Shown one piece after another: positions 1 to 12,235 of a stretch of DNA of 64,000 bases. The first letter of the stretch is position 1. Each line of letters begins with the position of its first letter. Source of the DNA: Paragyromitra xinjiangensis (Eukaryota > Ascomycota > Pezizomycetes > Pezizales > Discinaceae); assembly GCA_038503065.1 (NCBI GenBank), contig JBCAMK010000003.1:2976001-3040000 (forward strand), read 5' to 3'. Below the pieces are notes generated by a model, which was given only the letters and a program-made list of their open reading frames with translations, had not been told where the DNA came from and did no database searches. A program made the position numbers and the translations under genes.

Positions 1-2205
1 AATTTTACAACCAACATACTCGAACCCTTCGGTCACTTGAAGCCATTGAATGTGGAGGGCAGGGTAGCCTCGGCAATCAGTCGCACAGGGTTCATTGTTA
101 CTCTAATCTCCCAGGTAGTGTTGAATATAATAGGTACTGTAGGACCTTCAAAAGGAGTATTGTAGAGTAGCACTATGGAGGCACTTGCAGTGTGAGCCCG
201 TTGTGTAGTCGAGGGATTTCCCCTGAACGAGCTTCTAGGGTTGACTTTGGTAGTATGCTGATCCCTGCCAACTTAATTCTCTTTAGCCCCGCAAAGCCAT
301 ATCATGGGAAAGGTTGAGAATCCACCTGTAAGGAAAGTTTTCCTAGAGCCTATTGGGCTTTCCGTATTATTTCTTAAGGAATACTACGTGAAGTTTCGGA
401 CTACTAAGCGTATAGAGCAACGCACGCGGATGTCGAGCTAAAGTGCCGTGATGTCACATGAATGGTTTTATAGTCTTAAATGCGGTGTACGTACGTTTCC
501 GTGCGGGATTATGATGGTCATGGGATATCACTCGATATTATCTTTGTGCTATCTGTTGTAAAAACTCGATTGATTGCTTGATCACTAGAGCAGGCAGGCT
601 GCTGCCTGCCCTCTATATACTATGACTTCGTACCCACAAAGGTCCACGTACTATTCCCATTCCCGAGGCTCCGCCGAGCGCTCAACCACGGGTGCCCGAG
701 CATCTGCTCCGAGACCTCCGATCGAGTCACGGAGCCCGTACCTACTAGGAAGCAATATCCAACACTATCGGTTGATTAGATAGATAGATAGATAATCCAT
801 ACACGCATCCAACCCTGCTATTGGTTGATTGAGTAATTCGTGTTATTGTAGGATGTGGGATTAACTGATTAATCTACTAATTTACTAAGTACATCCAACT
901 ATCTAGACCATGGCACCTAGGATATAGGATCAGGGGGTAGAGAAAATTTGGTTAATTGGTTAGCTCAACTCGATCATAAGCCTTAATATATAAAATTTAC
1001 CTGCATGCTAGAACTTTCTATAGCTTGCTCCATTTACTATGTGTAGTACTCCGTTAGCCATCAGGGAGTAGTATCCAATAGAGCAAATAGGGCGAAAACT
1101 GTTAGTCCCTAGGATTTTTGAGATGATTGTAGATTTTCTCGAGATACTAGATAGGAGTGCCATTCTGGGGGAGTGGGCTGATACTGGAACGGCAATAGGA
1201 CTTTAAGACGACCGGCAGTGTTTCATCCATGTATTTATGTTTTGTATAGCCGATCGGGGTTTGAGTTGGGATACCTGCAGCTACGAAGAAAGACTTGGTG
1301 AGAGATCCAGAATAATGATTGCGAGGAGCTGACACGCAAGGATTTCTACTTTTGGGGTAGTTGAAGAAATGCTCTAGCAAATATCTAAGCCATATCAGCA
1401 ATACTAACCATCAGCTATGCATTTGTTCTTCGGATCGGGAATTGTCTGGACCGTCATACGATATATTGGAGCTCATGCGACGTAGAGATGGCAGTTTTCA
1501 CCGCCGGTCGATAGCATAATGTTCTTCATATAAAGTTTTCGATCTGGTACTCATGCTTGTACTAGCAAGGTTGAACTGAGACATGCCGTGTCTAGGCTAA
1601 GGTTTAAGCTTGGTGTGCACAAGGTACGATTATGCGCCCAAAATTTTTTGAATTGCGTAAATACATCTAGTAATAGGACTAGCCACCTCGGGACTTCGTG
1701 GAACATGTTCTCATAATAAATTTTCAATGCTGCAATTGAGAGTCTAGGCAATGCATGAGAGATAGAGCTTGATATCAAAATTTGGTAAGTACTTCTTATC
1801 TGTGAATCGGTTTATTGACCACGGCATCTGAGGGACAATTTAAACGGAAACTACGGCACGAACGTAGAGAAACCGAATTTTTTGGGGTTTCTTAACCGAA
1901 CTAATCCCCTGTAATATATAGTGTAACCAGCACTGTCACTATGGTTGGATGCATATGCCGCCTGGAGTAAACTAGCTATCACGACATTTTCGGAATCTCA
2001 ATACATACCCCGCTATATACGTTCAAGGGATAGGAATTAAAAGCCTCGTATTTACTTGGCAATGGATGGATTGTCAAATTTTCGCACAAGCTCTAGAGTA
2101 TTTAATCCCCCTCTGTCTCGTATTGGTGTGCTTCTCTTCATCAGCTGTCAATTGAGATTTATCAGTCCCCTACACTACCGTATATCCATACCCAAGCTTC
2201 GCAAA
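1..2205. other. Gene-free stretch at the window start
   Basis: No convincing coding region on either strand. It holds a short GATA microsatellite near 777-793, a GC-rich hairpin near 590-611 (arms GGCAGG/CCTGCC), and around 880-915 a stretch resembling one at 4950-4980 (both contain a form of AAGTACATC followed by AACnACCTAG-like sequence and CCATGG). Short open frames here show no domain, signal peptide or splice continuity. Confidence 0.6.
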
Positions 2206-2900
2206 ATGGGTTTATTTCTACCTTTCGTCTATAACCTGCTCTTTACTGCTCTCTTGTTCTCACGGCCCTCCGTTCAGATAAGACTTCGCAATGAAACCCA
2301 AAGTTGTCCAAATCCTGTAACGCCTATAACTGTCGCCAACTTCGAGTATACTGAAGGCCTATCTTGGAGCAACGGCGGACTCTTCAACTCCTATCATGGG
2401 CTTACGTGGAGGGGTTGGAGTGGCTTTAAACGCTACCCCGGATACTCAACAGGATATTCACCAATCCCCAGCAACTATACCACTTTGGTAGGGGGCTCTG
2501 CAGGAAATGATACAAAGGTCCTCGAGTTTGGGGAATTTCTTCTTATAGGGGGACCTATCCAGGGTGTCCATAGTGTCAGTTCATCTTCTCTCCACAGATC
2601 AATATCCTAGCTAACAGTTTGAATACATAGCTATGGTTCAACTACCTCGAAAACAATTACACCAAGTTGCTTGGGGTGGAATCGTCGCTTTTGTTTGAAG
2701 GCTTGACAGAGGGTTCGCCAGTGACGAAATTAGAAGTCTGGGTCGACCCTGCTTCGGGCTGGCATAGTCTCTGTCTCAACTTTACGGGGCAGTATGTCAA
2801 TGGGTTGCGGATCACGTTGCCCGAATGCAAGAAGGCGCATAATTGCTCGTCTTCCTCGATCGAAATCGATGATGTGTGGCTTGGAAGAGCCTCATGGTGA
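2206..2900 (+). CDS. Small secreted protein, function unknown (two exons)
   Basis: Exons 2206-2574 and 2631-2900 give 212 aa. The 56-bp intron has donor GTCAGT, branch CTAAC and acceptor CATAG, and phase 0 closes exactly. An upstream in-frame ATG at 2056 exists, but I chose 2206: it has AAAA before the ATG and opens directly on a hydrophobic signal peptide (MGLFLPFVYNLLFTALLF). The mature protein has several N-glycosylation sites (NETQ, NYTT, NDT, NYT, NFT), a few cysteines, and an aromatic/Gly-rich part (YHGLTWRGW) followed by two beta-like halves ending in an IDDVWLG motif. This layout resembles uncharacterised secreted proteins common in filamentous ascomycetes, where a GLxW motif precedes a sugar-binding-like beta fold. 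That likeness is from memory and assigns no function. Confidence 0.68.
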
Positions 2901-5286
2901 TAGTTGTATATGCTGTAAATCTAGTATTAGGAGGTTCAATCCATAAGACTAGTGGTCTAGTGTATTTAGCTTGATTACTTGGGTGTAGAAACGAATTTTG
3001 CGGCTTTGCTGCGCAGTTTTATGTCTTTATGCACTCTTCGAGTTGTTTCAGCGAGGCAGAGACAATGGCTAAACGCTCCTATCAGTTACTATGGGTCTTA
3101 GGATTGGATGGTTATGTAAAGCATGATTGCCTAGCAAGTTAAACCAACTTGCATGAGGGGTATAGCTCACTAGCCCCGGCACTTGGATGTAGTTCTCCAA
3201 CGGTGTGCTACTAGGTTCCCTGGTATCCCTGGTATTGTACATGTAGTGTCATTAGGCTACCTTAGGGATCGCTATGCATGTACCCGATTCTTTATATAAC
3301 TAAAGAATTTGATGGTTACACAGCAAAGGTAAAGTACGCGCGGTATCATCGTAATTTGATATTCCTTGCTACCCTAGTGTTCACTCATCGTTCGCAAAGT
3401 CTACTTCGGACCGCAGCCCTAGCAGTCTCCCTAGTTCATGGTTAATGATGAGCTGAATAGACCGATCTAGGCCACAGCATAATATGTAATTCATTACAGT
3501 GATAATTCTCTCGGAAACAAAATCTCCCGAGAAGAATACGTCTACTATTTCCCCTGAGACATCAGCTTGCCAGATAATATCTAAGCTAAGACTATATGTG
3601 AATTACGTCCAGTTTGCTCGAACTCTAGACAGCGTTAAGTCAATTCATTGCTCCTGAGGGTTGTACCATATCGACATGTTTCAGGATTCAGAACAGATGT
3701 AGTGAATAGTTAGAAGCATTGGTTTCCGCACCACCCAAATGCCAAGTCCGTCATCGGCAGGTTACAATCGACAATCGCTAAGATAAGCTTTAATTTTCGC
3801 AACTGTACTCCCCAGGGGATTAGGAAATGCCAAGGTTCTGCGATGACAAGGATATCAGCTTTTACCCATATGCTGCATGAGAATGTCTCAGTCCTCGGCC
3901 GCTCCGCTATCCATTGGCTTGCCTGCACAATGGCCTGTGCACCGGATGCGAAATTTTGTGTCATTGTTACCAGTGATCGCGATTCCTAGGGCCTGCTAGG
4001 TACACAAATCATCAACTGGCCTGTCAGGCGAGCAATTTCCTAAACAGTGGGTGTTTGCCCCACGCAACTAGGCGGGGTGCTTGGTGGGATAGGAAAACCG
4101 CATTTCCGGGTGATCTTCAGGGACTCTTGACACGGTTGATGATCAGGTCCATACACAATGATCGTAAGATGTGCTGGTAGATTCCGGTAGTAGCTAAAAC
4201 GAACTAAGCCTACATAGCGCTTAGTTTGGATTTCACTTGTGCAACCTCATATCGTGTATTCGGTTGTGAATGGCTGATTGACTTCCCCGGGATAAAGCAC
4301 TCACTCCACCAGCTTACACACTACTAAGTTCTCACCGTACAGTTGCTCATAAGCATCTTCCATTTCCAATTCTCCCTACTGAGTCTCCAAACCAACCTAT
4401 GGTCTCGTCCCCTTTATGCTATCCTCCGAAACAGTTCATCCAGGCTAGTTTTTTCAAATGCTACTGAGCTTGTTACTGCCGCACCCAAACTAGGGTTTTT
4501 TCTACTCGACAAGGAAATGCCCCACCAGGGTGAGTGATTCCAGAAGGCGTTCTTTCACCTTCATACACTATTTAATATGTTCGAACCGTTAGGACCATCA
4601 GCATTACAGGTAATTTTAATTTTAGAGTCCACTTCTCCAGAGGACTTGTGAGCTGTCCCTCATTATATGCGAGTATGGGTATTTCCCATCCTAGCATCGC
4701 TAACCACAGCACCTTTGGCCTCAGGACAATGAAAGATCGTAGGTGTCTACTAATAAGTTTCAAAAAAAGGACTACTATTTTGGTTCTTAGGGGCTGTTGT
4801 ATCGACTAAAAGAAAAAAGGACCTACTTGCCCAAGAACCAGGATTTGGGTTGCACATTTGGGGCCGGTCGGGTCATCAAGATGTAACTGCGTCGCCGTCA
4901 CATAATCCGCAGCTCTATGTTCAAGGTATTAGTTGGTTGATTGATTCACCAAGTACATCTAACCACCTAGGCCATGGTGCTATGCTCAGGGTAACTTTTT
5001 CGGCCTTCAAAACCTCAAACTAATACTCTGTAAATGAGACGATAGACCGGGTGGATCCGGCGAAACCGAAGTTTAAAAAATTGTCCCCACGCCTGTTTAC
5101 CGAGTATCAATTGCTCCAAGTACAAAAAAAACAAAAACAAAGAGATTCGAAATAGAGTCATGAGTTGTCATTAATTATCCTTGGCCAATCATGACTTTCG
5201 TACATTGAATCCCAGGCCTAAAAGACACCTATCGAATCCCCTTCTCCTAACAGAAAATATTCACGTAACGAGACGTTCTTCTGTAT
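2901..5286. other. Gene-free stretch
   Basis: No supported gene. It contains a TACATGTA palindrome near 3238 and a diverged repeat near 4925-4985, with counterpart near 880-915. Open frames at 3710-3964 and 4343-4763 lack recognisable features. Confidence 0.55.
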
Positions 5287-7000
5287 TTACAAGAAAATAG
5301 CACCCGCAGCAGCAACAAGAGCTATAATCCCAACCTCAGCAAAGTTCTGTACCCCTGCCCCAGTGAACAACGTTGCAGATGTTGTTGGCGTAGATGGTGT
5401 CGGCGCAGACGGCGTTGCCACAGATAATCTTGATGTAGTGGTGTTGAAATGAGTACTATTAGCTATGGTCGATGCAATCGGAACTATGTGGGAACTAGTA
5501 GAAGTTTTGATAACCGTAACCGTTTCTCCAGGTGGATTAATAGTGGTATAGTAAATTAATGTCGTCACAGCGGTAACCGTCGGATAGCCAGTATTCGTAG
5601 CAGTAGGGCAAGGAGGCTTAGAGAATGTTGGGAACACGCTACCCCCGGTACATTTAGGATCAAGGCTATTTACATGGCTAGTTAGTCTGTAACATTCCTG
5701 AGGGAATTAGCAGGGAGGCTACGTACAAGCAACCGCCATATAGCACTCCACATTCATTAATATTGTCGATACAGAGACTGCGGGTACAGGAGATAGATGA
5801 AATTGGAGAAATTGTGGCAGTGGAATTACAAGGAGGTTTGGAGAATGTTGGCATTATTGTACCTCCAGTACAGTATGGGTCCAGACTTATAATGAAATAC
5901 ATGTTAGTACTGAATAGGCGACGTTCTAAGCATGGGGTACTCACAAGCACCCGCCGTACGGCTGCCCACATTCATTGATATAGTCCGCGCATATTGACCT
6001 AGAGCAGGAAGCTGAACTTGAAGACTTGGAAATGGTGGAGGATTTGCAAGTACTTGAAGTTGGCGAAGAGTACGGTGCCGAAGAACTCGAAGATTTAGAT
6101 GTGCTAGAAGTTGATGTGGGACAGGGAGGAGGAGTAAAGGTTGGCCAAGCGGAACCTCCCGTACATTTAGGGTCGAGACTAGCTCAAACACTGTTAGAGT
6201 AGCTGCTAATATGCAGGAAATATAGTAGGATTCACATACAAACAGCCTCCATATGTCTGTCCGCATGAATTGATTTTGTCAACACAAATTGATTGGGTAC
6301 AAATGGGTGGGGGTGAGAAGATTGTAATGCTGGATGAGACCGTCGTAGGACATGGGGGCTTGCTAAACGTTGGCCAGGCAGTTCCTCCAGTGCAATGAGG
6401 GTCCAAACTAGCAAACAAAGTCTCTAGTTAGTTAATGAGTAGACTTAATGGGTCACATGACAAACGTACAAGCACCCGCCGTATTGTATCCCACACTCGT
6501 TGACATAATCAGCACAGATAGATTGCGTGCAAGTTTGTGAGGAACAAGGAGGTTTGCTGAAAGTTGGCCAGACAGTCCCTCCGGTACAAGCGGGATCAAG
6601 GCTACACCCATATGTTAAACCGCAATTTTTCCCTTTTGATAGGCGTATGCATTGAGATAAAAGAGGGTATGGGGGATTATATGATATAGGGAGGGAGGTT
6701 TAGGAGGGAACAAGGTTCTGATATAGGGCTGATTAGTAAACGGTGTTCTTACAAACATCCTCCATACATCTGTCCACACTCATTCACGTTGTCCACACAA
6801 ATCGATCTCGAACAGGCCGCGGAAGATGAAGATAAACAGGTACTAGACGAGCTGGTAGGACTTGGGCTAAGGGTAGCATCCCAAGCTCCGGCGTAGCTAG
6901 TCGTCAGAGTAATTTGAGTTGTCGAAACAGGAGTACCAAGTGCACCTCGAAGGAAGAGCACCCCAAGCACAAATCGAGGCGTGAAGTTAGTTAGAAACAT
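5287..7000 (-). CDS. GPI-anchored Cys-rich modular repeat protein (six exons)
   Basis: Exons from 5' to 3' on the minus strand: 7000-6753, 6601-6470, 6407-6240, 6178-5945, 5885-5727, 5665-5287. All five introns are phase 2 and the total is 439 aa. The start at 7000 opens on a signal peptide (MFLTNFTPRFVLGVLFLRGALG). The chain then alternates two Cys motifs: C-x3-[IL]-C-[VIA]-D-x-[IV]-N-x-C-G-x2-Y-G-G-C, then F-L-D-P-x-C-T-G-G-[TS]-x2-P-T-F-[ST]-x-P-P-C, with Ser/Thr-rich spacers of varied length. Every intron cuts just after the YGGC cysteine, so each internal exon is one complete module. The last exon ends in a Thr/Ser-rich stalk and a hydrophobic tail (VGIIALVAAAGAIFL) typical of a GPI signal. 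This is probably a cell-surface protein. I do not recognise a named domain; adhesion or wall binding is inference. Confidence 0.85.
5640..6842 (-). repeat. Five exon-encoded Cys-repeat modules
   Basis: The motif pair CxDxxNxCGxxYGGC and LDPxCTGGxxxPTF recurs five times. Internal exons of 132, 168, 234 and 159 bp are all multiples of three and all bounded by phase-2 introns. Spacer length accounts for the size differences, with the Ser-rich spacer longest in the 5945-6178 exon. Confidence 0.85.
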
Positions 7001-9640
7001 CGCTTTCCTAAAAAAATTAATGGTTATTTCCTTTTTCAGTAACTGCCTCTCGTTCCGTCTAGAAAATTTGCGCGAATGTTGAGTAATCGTTGAGCGAATG
7101 TTTATCCCCAAAGCGAATGACGAACACAAGAATACCGTTGAACGAAAGTTTGGTATTACCACCGTTCTCGAGATAGAATCCCTACATCGAAGCAAGAGCC
7201 TAAAGGGGAGGGCAACATGCTGATATAAATGCTGCGATGCGTGAAGTGACATAGGCCTACAAATGATACGGGAAGTTACATGGGTATCCATCCAATCTTC
7301 ACGATCGGGGTATTCTCCCCCAAATCTAGGTGCCAGCACCTCTACGGGAAAGCGCAGATCTGGTGACCGTACTCCAGAAATCTTGGCTTCGTACAAGACA
7401 GTAGAAAACCAAAATAACTGGACCACAAGCGAGCCAGGTGTCTCTTGGCGTAGCAAACCTCGTCAAAAATAGCTCTGGCATGAGTGGTGAGGGTGGTCAG
7501 CCGAAAGAAACAGAAGTCTGAGACATTTTTCCAAGGCCGAAAGTAGAAGGTTGCAGCCTAGGTTTGTGCCTAAAGATTTTAGACTGGAGTAAAAAGGACC
7601 CCTTTGTTCATGAAATAATTTTAAAAATACCTAAGGCTACCAGAGCCTGGCGGCAAATAAGCGACGCGGATCAGTTTACAAGCGCTCTCAACCCCAGGAT
7701 ATAGTACCAAGCACCGTCACGACTCAGATGTGTTGTGACACTACTGGACTCCAAAACTATCCAGTTCAGCCTCGGATGCTGTGTCGAGCCAAGTTTATCG
7801 ACATTGTGTTCTGAAACTCATACACGAAGCCTAGAGTGAACCCTACCCACAGATCAAACCTATAAGGTCGACATCATACGATCTGACACAATGTCAATAT
7901 AAATTGCTGTAACCCAGCAAACAGACTGTTCACTGACCAGGCATCCCTCATTAATCACCAGTGTATGAATGGCTGGTGCTCGGGAGTAAGTGAGGTCCAC
8001 TCTGAAAACACACGTACCCCAGCTAAATTTTATGTCATACGATATACTCTCGAACGACTATTCCTACCAATCGTCAGAATAAACAGAAACAATCCCAATT
8101 CCAACGACTAAGACTAGTTTTAAAGGTCATGAGACTCACGACCTATGTACTATCATGATACCTTGTACTACTCAACTCTTAGTCACCACAGGCCACTTCT
8201 ATTTATATGTAGACGAGAAACTTGGCTTGGATCTAAACGCAGTAATGTTTAATTACCACCTAGGAGGATGTATCACCGGCTGGAGTTCCTTGCTGGAGAT
8301 CAGCACTAATCTATAGGGCTATCCATAGAAACATATTCTGTATCAAGAAATATTAGTTAAAAGGGTGAAAATACTCAAGACTATCGCCCTTATCCTGAAA
8401 AATGAAGCAACATCATTTGTTGGGCTAGTTGCCAAATACATTGAGCTAAGAAGACCAATAAGAAAACACAAGCGGGGTCTCAAATATAGAACAAGCGATT
8501 TCGGTAGAGAGAAAGTGAACAATACCTAAAGAGCCTCAGCATACGCTTAGCGAGGTATTAATAGGACTAAAAAAGATAAGCGAACGCTAGCACCACCGGA
8601 TACGGGGCCTAGCTTCGTAGTCCTCAGAGGCGTTGCCGTCAAATTAGCGCAGTAGCCAAGATAGACCAATTTCTCGGCAACTACCGCAGTTGTTCGTATA
8701 CTATTAAACTGCGAAAAAGGCGAATGGATGACTTGATAAGAAGTAACAAGACCAAGCCTCGCTATTTGTAGGTCTCGAGTGACGGTCGATGAACTAGGCA
8801 ATATCTTGACTGGCGGAGGGGCACAAATTTTATCCCTCGCAAAGATTGGAGGTTCTACAGCGCCTTGTTCAGTTTATCTAAATCTAATGCATTAGTAAGG
8901 CATGTGACAGTTAGTTTTTCTCGAACCAAACCCAATTAGTTTAGTGTGTTTCTTTTGTTCACATCACCAAGCCATTGGCTAACAGAGTCTGGTTCGAGAT
9001 AAACAATTAGTCGTATTTAGATACTTTATTTATCTGGCGTGATGGCTTATGAACTAGCCTATCTGGCATAGATCACCAAAACCACCAGAGCAGAGCCCAC
9101 CCAGCCCGCCCACTCAGTCTGAACCCACGAATCAAACTCCATAAACTCCTAATGTTCTATTTTCATAACTTCGTCCTTAACCTAAAACATTAAGACTTAA
9201 GTTTACCCCCCCCTTTCATCAATCAGGGACCATTCATCCATCTATTCATTCAAAATCATCATCATAAAAAAAAATGAGAAAAAAAACCCCCCACTAAAGC
9301 TGTAGAACAGAATTACCCACACTAAATCCGTAACTCCTAAACAAAAAAAAAAAACACCCCCCACCGGTAGAATACAGCCCAGGAAAGAGTATATACATCG
9401 GAAAAAACAAACCCGTCAACAAAAGGAATTCAAGTATCCACAAAAAAGGGTGTAAGTATCAACAAATTTTTAAAAGAGCTTTTTCGTAAACAGTATTATG
9501 GGGGCTTACACTGATTATGTTGGTGGGGATGGGGTGAGTTGGGGTAGGGAAAGGGACGAAAGATGGCAGAGAGGTTTATACAAAAAATGCCGAATCATAT
9601 CCCAACACCAAGACAAGAAATGAAACCTCAAAACAATATC
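7001..9640. other. Gene-free stretch between two minus-strand genes
   Basis: It holds the upstream region of the Cys-repeat gene and the 3' flank of the JmjC gene. About 9180-9480 is A/C-rich low-complexity sequence with several A-runs. No coding region with domains or splice continuity was found. Confidence 0.55.
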
Positions 9641-12235
9641 TTAAAGCCCATCATCGTGTTCCACGTCCGATTGAACGGGAACTAAATCAACTCCATCTAC
9701 CTCCGACTCGTCATCTTCCACCTCGGTTGCATCATCATAACTCTTTTCGTCTCCCATTTCCATATCGCTAACGTCTCTCTGGGCGTTGAAGGCTCTCTCG
9801 CTGTGGAAGTCACATTTCTCGATCTCCAAAATTTCCACCTTTGTATCCTCAGCATGATAGCCATCAATGTCATCAATCCTCTCACTCTCAACCCTACTGC
9901 TACTGGTACCGTTCTCAGTCGTGCGTCCTCTGCCCACAGTGCCCTTAACCACCTTCAGGGGCGGTTCATCCTGTATAGCCTGATCATTCTGCTCAACCTC
10001 TTCCGCTGTTCGAAGCTTCTTCCGAACGGGACCCTCAGTGGCCACGACATGATTTTCGACTCCACTCGCATCACTCTTTTCGCCCTCCAAAACCTTAACC
10101 TTTTTCACCGGGGACTTTAACCGCTTAACCTGAGCCCCATTCGCCTCATCACCCACCGGGCGCGACCTCTTCCGCCCACGCCCTCTCCCCACCACCTTCG
10201 CCGCCAAAACCTTCTCCACCTCATCATCGACCGCGGCGCCGCCACCAGCAACCTCCCCATTACTCCCTCTCTCCGGCTCAAAATCCAAAATAATCGGATT
10301 CACCCCACCCATACACTTGTCAATACATGGCCTATAAATCGCCTCCTCCCCCTCCTCCTCTCCCGTTGCAAAAACCCTCCTCCAATTCTTGTGTCCATAC
10401 CCACACGCCTCATTAATATTCAACCCCTCATTATACCCCTCATGATACGCCAACGGCCACGTGATAACAAGTTCACCAGGGCGCTGTCGAAACTGGATAC
10501 TCCTCGCGCCGGCAACCTCGAGTGTGGGGCCGGGGAGGTATATTGAAGCATGGCGAACAAACTGGGAGCACCTCTTCTCATTCTGTTTCCGCCCCTTTTT
10601 ACCAGGGAGGTGGGAGGCGACGAAGTCTTCAACGACGTGGTAGTGATGTGGACTTACGACGCGCCAGATTTTGTCAGCGCCAAAGTGGTGGTAGTTGAGG
10701 CTCATAGCGTTGTAGTCTTCGGCGTGGAGGGCGAAAAGGGTGTGTGCGCTGCCGAAGTAGAAGAAGGGGGTGTGGATGCCGACGATTTTGGATTTGGAGT
10801 CGAACATGACGTTGCCTGGGAGGTCGGTGAGGTGGGGGTTGCCGACTCCGATGTAGGCGCGGGTGTAGGGGTCGGCGTCGTTGTCGGAAGAGTAGACAGA
10901 GATGCCGCCTTTGTCGCCGTTGGAGATGTGGGACCAGGTTCGGCCGCGGAGGAGCATGGTGGATTCGGTGAGGGGGGAGAAGGCTTCTCTGGAGGGGTCG
11001 CCGGAGGCGATGCGGAGTTGGCGGTCCTTGTAGGCGGTTATGTCAGTGAGGAGTTTGGAGCCGGCGATCTGCCGTTTGTTGGTTGAGGAGACGCAGTAGA
11101 TTGGGGCGAGGTTGGAGGCGGATTTTGTGTGCAGGGGAAGGCGTTGGTCGACGACCCAGATCTTGGGGATGCCGTTTTTGTCGAGTTGGGGTGGGGGGAT
11201 TAGGTCTGCGCGCTCGTCTGGGTGGGAGATATGGGGGGTTGTGGCGTTTGAACCATTTATGAGTGTGGGGGGAGGTGCTGGTGTGGGAGGAATTATTTCG
11301 GAGGGAAGATGGAGGTCGGGCTGGAGGGGACTAGTAGGGCGACGCATATACTGGCTGAGTTCTTCGACTGATAGCGGGTCGTCAAGACTGAAGCACGTCA
11401 GCACAGCCAGGGATGAGAGGGTAAAAGAACATGGGAATAATTCAACATGTATATGGCAAGTAGAATAGGGAAATGACCATAGGGATGAATTCAGCGAAAC
11501 AGACGAAAACGACAGAAAGGAAATCAATCTTACTATTCTCTCGGGAATATAATTTTAACAGCCCCAATCTCAACACCAATTGGCTCCAGAGCCTGGATAA
11601 TCTCCGGCCACCGTGTCTTGATGTCTTTTTTGCTCGGTCGAGCGATAAAGATCCCTAGATTTCCGTCATCCTGGCGCTCCCTAGTGACATTCAGCCATTC
11701 TGGCATCTTCGGTAGCCTCAAGCCGTCTTCGGTAAAAGCCATATCTTCTTCGGTGTAGCCGATAAATTCTTTTTTCAGAACTTTTTCTTGGATCAATTCT
11801 GTGTCGAGCCTTTCGGGTCAGTAACGAGTCGCAAAGAGAGAGTGAGCGGAACAGACTTCTCCGTTTTGTCTCCCATTTCGCTTCATCTTCTTCCTCGCTC
11901 TTTCTTTTGAGAGGTTTCTTCGGCTTTACAGCACCTGCTCTGCGCCGGCGCTCGCCGAAAACGGGAACCTCGTGGTCTAGCTCTTCTGGACGAAGGATAT
12001 CGTAGGTCACTCCGTTAGCGACAATGGTGCGCGGAATACGGGGTGAGGAAGATCGTGACGTAGAGACAGAGCCGGAGTCATCGCCTCCAGCAGCAGGGCC
12101 TGCGACAAGTTCAGAGGCGCCATTGCTAGTTTTGGGCAACGGATTCGCAGAGGAGCTTGGCTCAGGCGCTGGGTCAGGCGTTGGAGAGGCTACGTCCCTC
12201 GAAGAGGTGCGCGGGGTTTGCGAGAGAGCCGCCAT
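9641..12235 (-). CDS. JmjN/JmjC histone lysine demethylase-like protein (KDM4/Rph1 type)
   Basis: Exons 12235-11857, 11798-11534 and 11387-9641 give 796 aa with matching phases 1 and 2. The 58-bp first intron has a weaker donor (GTCTGT) but a CTGAC branch. The ATG at 12235 sits in GCCATGG; a longer frame opens at 12388 but adds only low-complexity residues. A JmjN-like segment (GIFIARPSKKDIKTRWPEI) lies near residues 172-214. The JmjC domain spans about 395-550 and keeps the Fe(II) triad: H436 and E438 in LHAEDYNAMSLNYHHFG, and H530 in PLAYHEGYNEGLNINEA. The HxE form fits KDM4-type demethylases acting on H3K9/H3K36 methyl-lysine. The C-terminal third is charged, with basic patches (GRGRKRSRP) and an acidic tail. 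No PHD or Tudor domain is visible. Substrate is inferred from family only. Confidence 0.85.

Noticed and set aside
10550..11086. 178-codon plus-strand frame rich in Gly and Val
   Set aside because: It lies antisense within the JmjC coding exon and only mirrors its composition.
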